This document shows positions 24,803 through 36,299 of a stretch of 64,000 bases of DNA, in pieces; within the stretch, counting starts at the first letter, position 1, and each line of letters opens with the position of its first letter. Both the position numbers and the translations under genes were made by a program. The stretch comes from Centroberyx gerrardi (taxonomy: Eukaryota; Chordata; Actinopteri; Beryciformes; Berycidae), in assembly GCF_048128805.1 (NCBI RefSeq), contig NC_136006.1, forward strand, positions 2,192,169 to 2,256,168, given 5' to 3'. Below the pieces are notes generated by a model. That model had not been told where the DNA came from and ran no database searches. It saw only the letters and a program-made list of their open reading frames with translations.

Positions 24803-25612
24803 TGTCATGCTATGGCTCCTTACTTTTTATGCGTTATATTTTGGGTTGCTGTGGTTTGGAGTGTTTTGTTAATTTATTTGCATGTTATATTTTGAGTTGC
24901 GGCGTTTCTTAAGTTGCAGTGTTTAGTTGCATGTAATGTTTTGTTTTGTTATGTTTTTTGGATTGAGTTTGGACAGACACAGCTGACCCCAATACAAACT
25001 GATGAGGCAGTGGGACATTGCCATTGATGGCCAACCGGACTGGCCAATCAACAGCCTCATGCTGGCTCCGTGGGCCAGTGGGGCAGCGGAGGGGGGGTCT
25101 TACTTGAACTGCTTTCCAGATAAGCCGGAAGAGAGGGCTGAGACCGACGCACAAGGAGTCATTGGCGTCCCGGACCCACTGGAGTCGGCGGCGGAATTGG
25201 GCGCTAAGAGAAGCGGCTGACAGGTGACAGCGTCGAGAGGCTGCATACGGTAGAGTTTCGCACACGTAGAGACGGCAATACCCTCGACTCTTCTAGGCTG
25301 GCCTCGCTTACATGCTTTTAGACATTTGGGAACGTTTTAAGAACTTTTATGTGTTAATCTTTTAGCCTCTTGCATTTTTGGAACATTTTACAGACTTTTA
25401 TCTTTTATCCCGTTTTGGGTTTTAACAATTCCAAGGCCTTGTTTTTTATTTGTTATATTTGTAATAAACATACGTTTATGCGCTAACTCCCCTTGTCCTG
25501 GGTTACTAAGCACCGCTCACCTCTCGTGAAAAGAACTTGGGATATGATTATCGGTTGGTGGTCAATTTGTCAAGTTCCACTGCAAATTTAGTGACCATCC
25601 ACCCTTATTACA
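24803..25612 (+). mobile_element. Solo LTR-B in R3
   Basis: An 810-base LTR, TGTCATGC...TTACA, flanked by TATA (24799-24802 and 25613-25616), with a GTAATAAAC signal near 25460. It is the longest copy. It keeps about 68 bases (about 25141-25208) lost from both R1 and R4, with different deletion end points in those two. Confidence 0.75.
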
Positions 25613-26180
25613 TATACGTTTCTGTAATCCATAAATAATCACTTAATTTATCATTTAATTTGCAAAATGGCTTTTAAAAAGACATTTACATTTATCCTTT
25701 CGTTTTTTCATTTGTTTATTCATTTTCCTATTCCTCTTCCATTACATAAACGCTTTAACCCGAACTCTAACCCTAACCCTAACCACACATATCGAGAGTG
25801 CCATGCTAATAATAATACACAGGAGAATCTGCAGAGATGTGTCAGGATCTCCCATTGGCCACCTGCTGCTTCTAACCTATGCCATGAACTGTATTACTAT
25901 TAGTACACAGCAGTTACCGGAATCTGTGCAGGGAAACAGGCCCAGAATGTCCACCAACCACTCCATGGGTGCTCCAGCCAGGAGCTGCTAAAGGGGAGTG
26001 TGGGAGCGGTGGTTAGGTCCCTTGCGGGCAGTGCAGCTCCTGGGTGGGGCACCCATAGAGTATCAGTGGTACAACTGATGTCCTCAGTGGTACAACTTTA
26101 CTTGGTCAGAGGTACCTGGTAAGGGAATGGTCACACAGCGGCTAGTGCCTGGCCCACACATAGAAGGCTTTACTAGATAG
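25613..26180. other. Intergenic DNA of R3 with telomere-like block and hairpin
   Basis: Telomere-like CCCTAA units at about 25757-25783. An imperfect 24-base inverted repeat (25965-25988 and 26033-26056) could form a hairpin. It is present in R3 and R4 but only one arm exists in R1 and R2. No gene is seen. Confidence 0.55.
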
Positions 26181-28282
26181 TGTAACAAATGAGAGAGTCG
26201 GCACACAATTTCAAAATTCTAATTCATTTATTCAACTAAGTAAAGGAGAGTGATGATTTGGAGAATCAGTAGTGTAATGCATGAGTGGATGAATGGAAAG
26301 TGGAGTGTAAGTGTATAGTGTGAAAACCAAGGAATCAACCGAAAGGTAAAGTGCTAACCATGAGGAGGTGGTCGAGGCTGCCCAGAATGAGACTGAGGCC
26401 TAAGGTAGCAGGCCTTCTATACTCTTGAGCCACTCCTATTTCCCAGGTGCACCCAGTTTGCTCTGACAACCCACCCAGCTCTGTCTACCTAGCTCCTGTA
26501 GAGAAGAACAAACACAGGCAAAGAAGAAAAACCAGGCAGACAGATGGGTGGGCCGTCCCACTACCAGTCCAGCGTCGCTCCCTTCAACCTGCTCCACCAT
26601 TTCCCAACTCAGCAACTTTGGTACCTATAAGAAGCAAATTAAGAGAAGAGAATAGGGGAGAACAGGCCAAAGAAAACAAGACAGAACAGGACAGACAGAA
26701 AAGAACTTCAAGGCAGCAATGCCCTGGACAATGCATCAGCCAAGACATTCTCTGAACCTTATTTATGGCGTATGTCCAAGTGAAATGGCTGAAGGAAAAG
26801 ACACCATCGCATAAGGCACTGATTTGGATTTGGAAGTATGTGGGTTATGGTCTGTATATACCACTAGTGGTTCTACTCCACCCCCTATATAGACCTCAAA
26901 GTTCTGTAGGGCCCAAATCAGAGCCAGTGCCTTTTTCCACAATGGCGTAGTTCAACTGATAGGAATTGAACTTGCACGAAAAGAAACTGACTGGATGGTC
27001 GATTCCTTCAGCACCAGTCTGCAACAACACTGCTCCGGCTTGCTTGCATCCACCTGCAACTTAAAGGGGTCACCCATATGTGGAGAAGCCAAAACGCATG
27101 AGTTCTTTTTTGGTGGTTGGAGTGGAACTGGTCAATAGTCATGACTTTGGCTCTCACAGGACAAACCTGACCCTGATCAACAACTTTACCTAGGTAAGTC
27201 ACGTAGCACTGGCAAACTCACATTTCACCAGGTTTACTGTTAGGCGTGCCCATGCAAGATGGTCAAACAGAGCTTGGATGCGCTGCAAGTGGTCTTCCCA
27301 CGTGTCGCTGTAGATGACGACATCATCTACATACTGATACACCCTGAATTTTCCTAAGGGGATTAATAAAGTGATATCTTATCTTATCATATACACTGCA
27401 CATCCCTCCAAACCAACAACCACCCAATTCATCAAGTGTTAAAAAGTGGCTGGTGCATTACGCAAACCAAACGGCATGATGGTTTCAGAATACAGACCTG
27501 AAGGTATTATAAATGCAACAATGTCTCAAGCACGTTTGGACAAGGGGACCTGCCAGTAACCTATCAGAAGGTCAAACTTGCTGACAAATTGCGCAGAACC
27601 AACCTGATGAATACAATCCCTCCACACGAGGAAGCGGATAAGAGAACAGCTTTGTGATCTTATTTGCCTTGAGAAAATCTGTGCATGGCCTAAAGGTGTG
27701 GACACCGACAAATGGCCAAGGAACAAGTCCTATTTTCTAAGCGACTCAGAATTCTTGAGTCGACCCTGCATAATGCAGTCATCTGGGGTGTTTACGTCCC
27801 CTTTGTCACCTTCTGCCACCAGGTCCAGAGGAGATGATGCTTCCATTGAGGCCGCCACCGCCACTGGCTTTACTTCCCCTATAGAACCACACAGGAATGG
27901 GAAAAAAAAAGGATTCAGCAAATTGACATGGCATAGTTGTGTAGATCTCCACCAATCCGGAGTAGAAATCATGTCATTCTGGTCAGAAACTTGTTGGAGA
28001 ACAGAGTAAGGCCCCACAAACCTCTCCTGAAAAGGAGAACCCACCAAAGGTAGAAGTGCCAACACTTGATCACCCAAACTAAAAAACAAGTTTTTCTGCT
28101 TGGCGGTCGGATAGATGTTTCATCTTCTTCTGTAAGGCCTGCAAGTTTCTTTTATCCATTTACCAGCTTCATATAGCCGCCTTTTGAAACCATTAACATA
28201 GTCTATCAAATTTATTGATGGTGTACGTGTTTTCCAGTCATCCTGTCACACAGCCAATGGATCACGTACGGTGTGTCCAAAC

Positions 28283-28808
28283 CATAGACTGTAAAAAAAG
28301 GTGGACGTAGTGAGTGTGACGTCATCCATACGTTTCTGAAGGGCCGTTTTGAAGCCAAAACTTGGGGTCTACGAGCACTGCCATTTTGACATTTTTTGGA
28401 GCCGGAGCAGCCAGAGCGAAGCCGGGGATTTCCCATAGAGCCGCAGCGCCACCTGCTATTGGTCAGTGATTGGCGACCTGCGCGTTCACTGGACAGGCGA
28501 CCTGTCAATCACTCGTGAAACTACCCCATTTTATAACCGTTATATCCTGTTAATGATGCAATTATTTTGAAAATCGCCATACGGACACATATTAGCAGAA
28601 TTAAAATTAGCTACTGAGACCATAATCTCTTGTCAAAAAAACTTTATTGACTTCATATTTTGAGTTAGAAGTTGGGCTGTGGTTGACTTGAATGGAGTTG
28701 GGCGGGATTTAGAGTCTTTAGAGCCGACCCTAGTGGACGTTAGAGGAAGTGCAGCTTTCAGCCACTTCCTTATTGGCTTCAAAATTTACCCGTGGTTTTG
28801 GCCGCTTG
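28283..28808. mobile_element. hAT-like MITE in R3
   Basis: A 526-base copy with perfect 8-bp duplications GTCCAAAC at 28275-28282 and 28809-28816. The best-kept flanks of the four copies support the duplication length. Confidence 0.65.
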
Positions 28809-28991
28809 GTCCAAACACGACATCATTTGGACTAAAGCCAGTACTTTCTTGCGTCACCTTTCTAGCCGGCCAACATCAACCAGGGCAACCCTTCGTCCCA
28901 ATCATGGTTAAGTTTGGTACAATAAGCACAAAGCAGTGATTTCAGGGTTTGATGGAAACGCTCGATAGTTCCCTGACTTTGTGCATGGTAA

Positions 28992-29583
28992 TGTCATGAT
29001 CCCTGCCTAGCCCTTGTGTTTTCCTTGTGTTTCCTTTTCCCTGTGTTCCCAGTGCTCTTTTGTCTGTCTCTCTCTTTCTGTCTTGTTGTGTGTGGGCATG
29101 GTCTCCCCTCGTTCTCCTGACTCCCAGCTCAAGCTCTTCTTGCACACCTGCCTGTAATCTGCTCATCTCCAGTCTGCTCACCTGCTTTCCATCAGCTCAT
29201 CAGCCCACAGTATATTATCCCCAATTTGCCATCCACTCTCCGCCGGATCATACACTTTGTTCTTCCAAAGACTCAGCTACCATTCAGCCTGCCAGCCAGA
29301 CTCCAGCCTCTATCCCCAGTCTTCCTGCCTCGCCTGCGTCCCTCGTCGGATCAGTTCGGCTCCCCGCTCTTTGGAGCCCGCTCTGCCTGGCTCTCCTCTG
29401 CAATTTCCCTGTCCTGCCTTGGCCCAGCTTCATGCCAATCCTCAGCTCCAGGTTTCTGACTGCCTGCCCAGGCCCTCACTCCAGCTTCCAGTTACCAGCC
29501 CAGTGAATAAACTCTCTTTTGAACTGTGCTCATTGCCTCTTGTCTCTGTGTCTGCACTTGGGTTCACTTGCCTAGCCGTAACA
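28992..29583 (+). mobile_element. Solo LTR-A in R3
   Basis: A 592-base LTR, TGTCATGA...GTAACA, flanked by GGTAA (28987-28991 and 29584-29588). It sits at the same site and in the same relative orientation as in R2, so the two copies descend from one insertion. AATAAA lies in GTGAATAAACTC near 29503. Confidence 0.82.
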
Positions 29584-30020
29584 GGTAAGCAGTAGATTGT
29601 GCATGTTTAACACAGAGTTGTTTCTAAATTTCTGCAAACGAGTGTGAGGTAATATTTGTTCCCTCCCTCACAGTCAACAGGTACATGCTACTCGCTTTAG
29701 ACTTTGGCAAAGGGCCAACACAATCAATGAGCAAACGTTCGAAGGGTTGACTAACTGCTGCTATAGGATACAAGGGGGAAGGCTTCATGGAGTGGTTAGG
29801 TTTACCGGTGAGTTGGCAAGTATGACACGTTTTGAAGTAAGATGATATGTCCTTTTTGAGCCAGGGCCAGTAGAAATGACATAGATCCCTATCATACATT
29901 TTCTTAACACCCAAATGGCCATCTCATCATGAGCAGTCTGCAAACCCCATTTCTGAGTTTAATTGGACCCACAAAAATAGCATCACCAACTAATCTGTCT
30001 GCCGTAAGTCAGTTTATATG

Positions 30021-30379
30021 GAAACTAGCCCAACGGTACACATCATGACCAATCATACTAATGGGTAGTAGCCAGGGAATAGCAATGAGCTGGGTATGGG
30101 GGGGATTGGTTGTGTACATGCACTGGCAAAATAGTAATGTAGAAATGCATTGTAGTTCTATAAAGAAAGGGACTGAATGTGCATTAAATGTCCCTGATAT
30201 ATCGAAGTCCAAATCCTGTATGTATTCTGCATGGCAACGGAAGTCCCTGCCAGCTATAGAAGTTTAGTTTCCTTTCCCCCAGACTAGACAGTGAGGAATA
30301 AGACTGCACATTCTTGACTATAATAATAATTCCCATTATTATTCTGTCATCCACATTAGTATGAAAACAACCTGTTACA
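30021..30379. other. Upstream flank of TAAR-D
   Basis: Conserved unit flank, shorter than in TAAR-A because a segment of about 130 bases near 30045 is missing. No gene is seen. Confidence 0.5.
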
Positions 30380-30680
30380 TCAGAGTTGGAAAGGGAGGAG
30401 GGGGAAATGAGGAGAGGAGAGATGAAGAGGAATCAGAGAGAAGGGAAGAGAAAGAGAAGTCAGATGGGAGGAGTGGCTGAAATGGGAGAGAGAAAAGATG
30501 AGTAGGGAGGAAGGAGGGATTGGGAAAAGAGGAGGAAGGCAGCAGAAAAAGTGATGACGATTGAGATGAAGAGGATGATGCAAACAGCGAGGGAGGGAGG
30601 CAGTCTCCAAGAAAGAGAGAATGAGAGAGGGAGGGAGGAAGGGAGTGACAAACAGAGAAGAGAGAGATAAATCAGCTGTA
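30380..30680. repeat. Polypurine tract upstream of TAAR-D
   Basis: A/G-rich on the coding strand, ending about 65 bases before the start codon. Confidence 0.7.
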
Positions 30681-30746
30681 TGATAGAGAGCTTTGGTCAG
30701 AAAGCTGCCAGACCTCAGCAGCTTCTCCTCTCCTCCTCTCTCTCTG

Positions 30747-31985
30747 ATGATGGAGACCCTGGAAGGAGGTGAACTCTGCTTTCCACAGCTCCTCAACACT
30801 TCCTGCAGGAAGCAGAAGCATCTTCGCTCCAAGGGCATGTTCCTCTACATCCTGCTGTCCTCCATCTCTCTGCTCACTGTGGCTCTCAACCTGCTGGTCA
30901 TCATCTCCATCTCCCACTTCAGGTAGAGATATACTTCTCAGCATAGCCTAAAATATGTTTATATTTCTAAATATGAACAGTTAGACATGCAAGAAGAAAT
31001 GGCTTTGGGCTAGTTCATAGAAGTCGTCACATCTAGTCCTTTGATGAGTATATTATTTTACTACTACTTCAACTACTGCAAGTAATACTATAACTACTTT
31101 TTTCAACAGCCAAGATACTATTGATGATGAAAATAAATGATAATATTCTCCCACTCCAGGCAGCTCCACACCCCCACCAACCTCCTCCTCCTCTCCCTGG
31201 CTGTCTCAGACCTCCTTGTGGGCCTCCTGCTGATGCCGGTTAAAATCTTATTCATAGAGGCCTGCTGGTTTCTGGGGGACTTCATGTGTGCTTTGTTTTC
31301 CTTTGTGGTCTTTATCATTACCTCTACTTCAGTAGGAAACATGGTGCTCATATCAGTCGACCGCTATGTGGCTATTTGTGACCCTCTGTGTTACCCCACC
31401 AAAATCACTCAGATAAGAGTTAAAATCTGTGTTTGTCTGTGTTGGGTCTGTTCTGTTTTTTATAATAGTCTGATTCTAAAAGATCACCTGACACAACCAG
31501 GCAGGTATAATTCCTGTGTTGGAGAGTGTGTGGTTGTTATTAAGTACATTGCAGGAGTTGTTGACCTTGTTTTTAACTTTACTGCTCCCATTACTGTCAT
31601 CATAGTTCTGTATATGAGAGTATTTGTGGTGGCTGTGTCTCAGGCTCGTGCCATGCGATCCCACATTGTGGCTGTCACACTCCAGCGTTCAGTGACTGTA
31701 ACTGCTAAGAAATCTGAGATGAAAGCAGCCAGGACTCTTGGTATTGCCGTAGTTGTGTTTCTAATGTGTTTCTGTCCATATTACTGTGTCTCTCTTGCAG
31801 GCCAGGATACTGAAATCATTGGTTCATATTTTGCGGACTGGCTGTTGTATTTTAACTCCTGTCTAAATCCTGTGATCTATGCCTTTTTCTACCCCTGGTT
31901 TAGAAAATCTATTCATCTTATTGTTAGACTTCAGATACTGCAGCCTAACTCCTGTGAGGCCAACATAATGGGACCTTTTCTATGA
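30747..31985 (+). CDS. TAAR-D, mosaic trace amine-associated receptor
   Basis: Exon 1 30747-30922, exon 2 31160-31985, GT-AG intron of 237 bases, 333 codons. 3.32 is Val109, 5.42 is Asp194, 7.39 is Asp285. The protein is a mosaic: residues about 155-178 of loop 2 (VFYNSLILKDHLTQPGRYNSC) follow TAAR-B and TAAR-E, while the next ~25 residues up to P5.50 follow TAAR-A. TM6 has FLMCFCPYYC, sharing Met with TAAR-E. The signature at 291-306 is intact. The 3' (AT)n run is shared with TAAR-C. Such patchwork is expected from gene conversion between units. Function as an amine receptor is inferred from family. Confidence 0.92.
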
Positions 31986-32911
31986 AGCAGGGATGTATTT
32001 GTTCATATTGTTGTTGAGTCGGTGAATTCAAAAGGTCAAAAGTCTGAATCATTAAAAAAACGTACTCCCGTTTTTATGTCATATATATATATATATATGA
32101 TTAATCAGTCTGTGTCTCCTTCTGCTGTTCATTGTCAGTACTTCCATCTAGAATATAACCTGCCATCCTTGCATTGTTCATGTTGTGGCCTTGACATTTA
32201 TGTAAACACATTAGACCTTTAGCTGACTGGTTCAGTGTCCTTTTCAAGGTCACTTCAACAGGACATGTGGCTTTAGATGGATATACTTTGGCTGTTAAAG
32301 GGATTGAACCTGTGATCTTTCAGTTACACACAGTCTCTCTTACACTGCCTTGGAATTTATGTACATAATATTCAGTTGTAGCTCAGGATGATTTCATTCT
32401 ATTTTTAGACGTTCTTTAATTGTTGTATTTTCCTCTGTGTTTTTGTTCCCATACTCCCAGTCCCAGTCATAAGCACTAAGAAATGTTTCAGTTTCATGTA
32501 AGATGTGAATTCGGTACAATATTAAAATATTGTTACATTACAAAGGTAATTGCAAAGACACAGATTTAGTTAGTCTTTTCTTTTACACCAGAATACCTTT
32601 TCTTGGTTGAAGGAAAACTTATTTGTTGTCCATTTTGTTGCCAACAGAGATGATCGGCCAGCTGGGCAACAGTTTCTGATAAACACACAGTGCTTTTGAT
32701 CACGTTTTATGAACAGTTTGAGATGGACCTTGGTATGGAGTCCCGAGTGTGCTGTAGATCAATTATCAGTAATTAATTAAAAGATAAATAACTAAAACAA
32801 AATTTTAAACCCATTAATTAAAATGCTTTTAAATGGCCATTTAATAAAACTATTCATAAAATGATTAATTAAATGGACAAATAAATGACTGAATTTATAA
32901 ATCAAATCGCA
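31986..32911. other. 3' flank of TAAR-D up to the ERV
   Basis: Near-identical to 22333-23258, including the SINE remnant. No gene is seen. Confidence 0.6.
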
Positions 32912-32915
32912 AAAC

Positions 32916-33351
32916 TGTAAATGCAAAAATTTACTTCACCCGTTGTGGGTCAAAATGAATAAGCAAGGTTCAAGAGTCTTCCGTGGATTCTTTATTCAGC
33001 CATGCATGGTTCAGTTCAGTGTTCCAGACAAGCAACAAAGAAGTGACAAAGAACGGAGTTCAGGATCCACTTATATAGGTTAAAGTAAACAAAACTATAA
33101 ATCTTGGCTCATAGCCAAACCCACTTGGTTCAAAACCAAACCCACTAGTTCGGACTTTTTACTGCGTGTCCACCTATAGAATCACTTAAAACCACACATA
33201 ACCATATATAGTTATCATGCATGCATCCAAGCACTGATTACATCATTGTAGTAAGCAGGACAAAAAACACTCCACTTTCCAGGACAAAGGAAAGCAAGAA
33301 CAGAGTGTACTATCCATATAAAAAAGCACATTATACATTTTATTTCTTACA
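32916..33351 (-). repeat. 3' LTR of the ERV
   Basis: 436 bases, TG...CA. In sense it carries TATATAAG and AATAAA as in the 5' LTR. Reads as identical to 41619-42054. Confidence 0.9.
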
Positions 33352-33363
33352 TTCCTCCCTTTT
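33352..33363 (-). promoter_or_regulatory. Polypurine tract of the ERV
   Basis: AAAAGGGAGGAA on the minus strand directly abuts the 3' LTR. This is the expected primer for plus-strand DNA synthesis. Confidence 0.85.
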
Positions 33364-33709
33364 GTCACAAGGTGACAACTAAGATTAAAATAAAATAATG
33401 AAAATGCAGCCTATGCTATATAGTACATCACTTAAACAGTGAGGAAAACATTTCTTCTAAAGTTACAAGCAAGCCATACCCAATGTAGATAAAAACAAAA
33501 AAAATAACTGAAAACAACATTTCATCTCAATACATTCAATTCCCTATTCAGTATGAGATTAACAAACATGTCCTATATTGTTTCTCCATAACATAACAAT
33601 ACAGGGTACATCACAGGATTAATCAAATATCATTCGTCTGGTCAGAGAAGTCACAAAGCTATATTCACATTTACGTCTTTGTATTTTCAGACACAATCAC
33701 TACTGAACT
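33364..33709. other. ERV region between env and polypurine tract
   Basis: 346 AT-rich bases without an open frame of note. No accessory gene is seen. Confidence 0.6.
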
Positions 33710-35383
33710 TTAGTGATCATCTTCATCACAGTAAGGAGGAATCCACTCTTCTGGTGGAGTTCGCATTTTAACATACTGTTGTACCGCACCACCAACCACA
33801 CCACCTAACCACCTGTATATGAGAGCACGCATACACGTCAAAGTACACGTACAAAAGCAAAGAACTATGCCTAACACAATTACAACTGGAATCAATAATT
33901 GTATCAACATGGCTCCCCAAGGTCCTAATCTATCAGTTAACCATACTTGGAAACTATAACCTGCTGATGCCGAGGGACCAAAAGCATCTCTGATTACTTC
34001 CAAAGCATCAATAACACCAGTAAGATTATCTGTATTATCGGGAATCAAAGTGAAACAAACATCACCAGTAAGATTTAAGGTAGTGCAAAGTCCTCCTGTC
34101 TTAGCCATAATATAATCCAATGCCATTTCATGTTTTAGTAGAGTAAGCCTATGTGATTTACTAGTCTCTTTAAGCCATTTAAACCCTGCAATAGTCTCAT
34201 TAGCAAAAGCAGACATAGTATAAGTAATGTTGTCAATGTGATCGGCTAGATAAGTGACACCATAGTGTGGAAAAAGGCCTATTGCCCACTTTTCACCCAA
34301 AGATATTCTCCAATGATATGATTCTATATTATGAAACTTAGCCAAATCACGTTTATGCAAACGTTCAGCATGGTGATCAACCTTAGAGTCAACTGGGACC
34401 ATATGTAAATTAGTAATGGTCAGATTTGCAAGAAAACAACAGCCTGACCATTTTGCAGGAAGAAACAAGTAAGCTTTAGTTCCACAAATCCAATACACAA
34501 AAGGAAAAGGAAGAAAACCTCCTTCCATAGAGTAGGGGAGTGATGGGCTTACCAAGACAGTATTATCTTCTATACGCATTTTAATATCTAGCAAACCTTT
34601 TTCAGTAGAATATGCTTGATAACTCCGACATCTAGATATACCCAAATACGAACCTGTACTATTTTGACAAACACAACCTACTTCACGTGCAGGTGGCAAC
34701 CGAGAGCGTTCAATAGGCACAACAGGATTTACGTCTTTTGATGGGGCTGGCCACAAATTAGCACAGCACCAATCAAGGCAAGCTTCTAACCTAGGCACAT
34801 TAACATCCCTTGCCCAATATTTGTGTTCCTTAACACATTCAGAATAATTCATAGACCTGTTTGAACGATCCATAATAATATACACAGCAAACAATTCACA
34901 AGGAAAAGGATGAGCTTCAAGGTCAAAAGGACGATTAGCAACATGAGTCGTCTTATATGCAGCAATAACAGATCGATTCGGATAAACTTGGTCTCTCATA
35001 TACATAAGGAAATTGTACCAATGATTATTAGCAGGATTATATGGATCTGTCAAATCAGAGGTAGCATCAAATCCATACGGCTTCCAATTCAGTATAGCCC
35101 GCTTCTTTCTTTTCAATGAGGATACCGTGTCTTTCCAAATTGTCAGTCTGTCACTGTGTTCCATGTCTGCGTCTTCAATATCAGTGTGCATGTCGGTGTT
35201 GGGAGTAAGTGAGCTCGTGCGCTCTGACGACTTCCGCTCTCCAGGATCATCTGGAGGTGTGCTCCATGGTTGCACAACGAGGAGGGTGATGATTACACCC
35301 ACGAAGAATGCCGCCATCTGGACTCTATGACAGGCATCTTCTCCTAAGCCCCACAGACCAGGCTTACGCCGGGGTGGAGTCAT
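33710..35383 (-). CDS. env: ERV envelope glycoprotein (env)
   Basis: An intact 557-codon frame whose start overlaps the end of the pol frame by 20 bases, as expected for an env made from a spliced mRNA. Residues 23-37 are hydrophobic (signal peptide or anchor). Basic cleavage-like sites are at 91-95 (KRKKR) and 341-345 (RLHKR). The part after 345 looks like the transmembrane subunit, with possible heptads at about 385-425, a cysteine pair at 433 and 443, and a membrane segment at about 489-515 followed by Cys-rich sequence and a ~40-residue tail. Several N-x-S/T sites are present. The usual CX6CC of gamma-type Env is not seen. Assignment rests on position and architecture; the closest viral relative is not identified. 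Whether it is expressed is unknown. Confidence 0.85.
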   Translation of the reverse strand: MTPPRRKPGLWGLGEDACHRVQMAAFFVGVIITLLVVQPWSTPPDDPGERKSSERTSSLTPNTDMHTDIEDADMEHSDRLTIWKDTVSSLKRKKRAILNWKPYGFDATSDLTDPYNPANNHWYNFLMYMRDQVYPNRSVIAAYKTTHVANRPFDLEAHPFPCELFAVYIIMDRSNRSMNYSECVKEHKYWARDVNVPRLEACLDWCCANLWPAPSKDVNPVVPIERSRLPPAREVGCVCQNSTGSYLGISRCRSYQAYSTEKGLLDIKMRIEDNTVLVSPSLPYSMEGGFLPFPFVYWICGTKAYLFLPAKWSGCCFLANLTITNLHMVPVDSKVDHHAERLHKRDLAKFHNIESYHWRISLGEKWAIGLFPHYGVTYLADHIDNITYTMSAFANETIAGFKWLKETSKSHRLTLLKHEMALDYIMAKTGGLCTTLNLTGDVCFTLIPDNTDNLTGVIDALEVIRDAFGPSASAGYSFQVWLTDRLGPWGAMLIQLLIPVVIVLGIVLCFCTCTLTCMRALIYRWLGGVVGGAVQQYVKMRTPPEEWIPPYCDEDDH

Positions 35384-36299
35384 CTCGAGGGAAGGATTTA
35401 CACTGGGATGCGTGAATCCAGGTGTCTCTCTCAGCTATACGGACTGCAGTTGGTGTAGTCAACAACACCTGGAATGGTCCAGTCCAACGAGGTTGATGCC
35501 AGTACTTCCTTCTCAGATCCTTTACCACCACCCAGTCCCCTGGTTGGATAGTATGGAGTTGTGCTGTGATGGGTTCAGGAAGAGCAGCTTTCACCTTCGG
35601 AAAGATAACCTTCAGAACATTGTTAAGGGCACAACAATACTCCATCATATCATCATCTAGACCAACCAGAGTCAGCCTATTCTGGGGAAAAGGTGTATTA
35701 GTCATACGCATGGGACGCCCCGTAAGTACTTCATAAGGGGAAAGTCCAGTGGTTTGATGTGGACGACCCCTCATGTACATCAGCGCAAGAGGTAAGACCT
35801 CAACCCATGTTAGCTGCGTTTCAGCTATCAACTTTGTGAGTTTTCCTTTCAAGGTCTGATTCGCTCTTTCCACTGCACCTCCACTAGCTGGATGGTAGGC
35901 ACAGTGTGTCTTCAAATTTATTCGCAAACTCTCCGAAAGGCTCTGAATCACATTATTTACAAAATGAGAGCCATTGTCACTAGTCAATTTTGATGGGAGC
36001 CCCCATCTTGGAATGATTTCTCTCAGCAGAGCCTTTGCTACCGAAACAGCTGTAGCATGTCTGCAAGGAAAACATTCGATCCATTTAGAAAACATATCTA
36101 CCACCACTAGGCAGTATTTATATCCCCTACATGGAGTGAGTTCGATGAAATCCATCATCAAATGTTCAAAAGGGCCCTCTGGCCTTGGATGCGCAGAGAG
36201 AGGCATGTCTGTTCCTCTACCTACATTATTTGTAGCACAAATGACACATTTCTTACAAAAATTTTCAGCAAATGTAGAAAAACCTTTGGCGCATACCAA
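35364..36299 (-). CDS. pol: ERV integrase (3' part of pol, out of frame)
   Basis: Open frame for most of the retroviral integrase. It starts at the Cys pair of the zinc-binding domain (FCKKCVIC) and has the catalytic DD35E triad: Asp in LMMDFIE, Asp in TSDNGSHF, and Glu exactly 36 residues on in AVERANQT. The C-terminal DNA-binding domain follows (GDWVVVKD, WTGPFQVLL). It is shifted relative to the upstream pol frame, so it would not be made as part of Pol from this copy. The given start at 36299 is only the frame limit, not a true initiation site. Confidence 0.85.
   Translation of the reverse strand: MVCAKGFSTFAENFCKKCVICATNNVGRGTDMPLSAHPRPEGPFEHLMMDFIELTPCRGYKYCLVVVDMFSKWIECFPCRHATAVSVAKALLREIIPRWGLPSKLTSDNGSHFVNNVIQSLSESLRINLKTHCAYHPASGGAVERANQTLKGKLTKLIAETQLTWVEVLPLALMYMRGRPHQTTGLSPYEVLTGRPMRMTNTPFPQNRLTLVGLDDDMMEYCCALNNVLKVIFPKVKAALPEPITAQLHTIQPGDWVVVKDLRRKYWHQPRWTGPFQVLLTTPTAVRIAERDTWIHASQCKSFPRDDSTPA

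Larger units (their letters stand above)
26181..30020 (-). mobile_element. Decayed Ty3/gypsy-like element R3
   Basis: Inverted counterpart of R1/R2. On the minus strand: integrase start 29624-29914, integrase C-terminal domain 27980-28150, RT 27200-27730, RNase H end 26710-27010. It carries LTR-A (28992-29583), the MITE (28283-28808) and the short tail insertion near 27335-27395. The presumed LTR edge is TGTAACAAAT at 26181. All reading frames are broken. Confidence 0.8.

Noticed and set aside
25965-26056. Hairpin as a microRNA precursor
   Set aside because: The loop is 44 bases, and the arms lie in repeat DNA with no sign of a conserved mature arm.
26447-26755. A ~100-134 residue frame repeated near 6064-6468 and 45044-45448
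   Set aside because: It is antisense to the RNase H end and LTR of the gypsy-like element; a shadow, not a gene.
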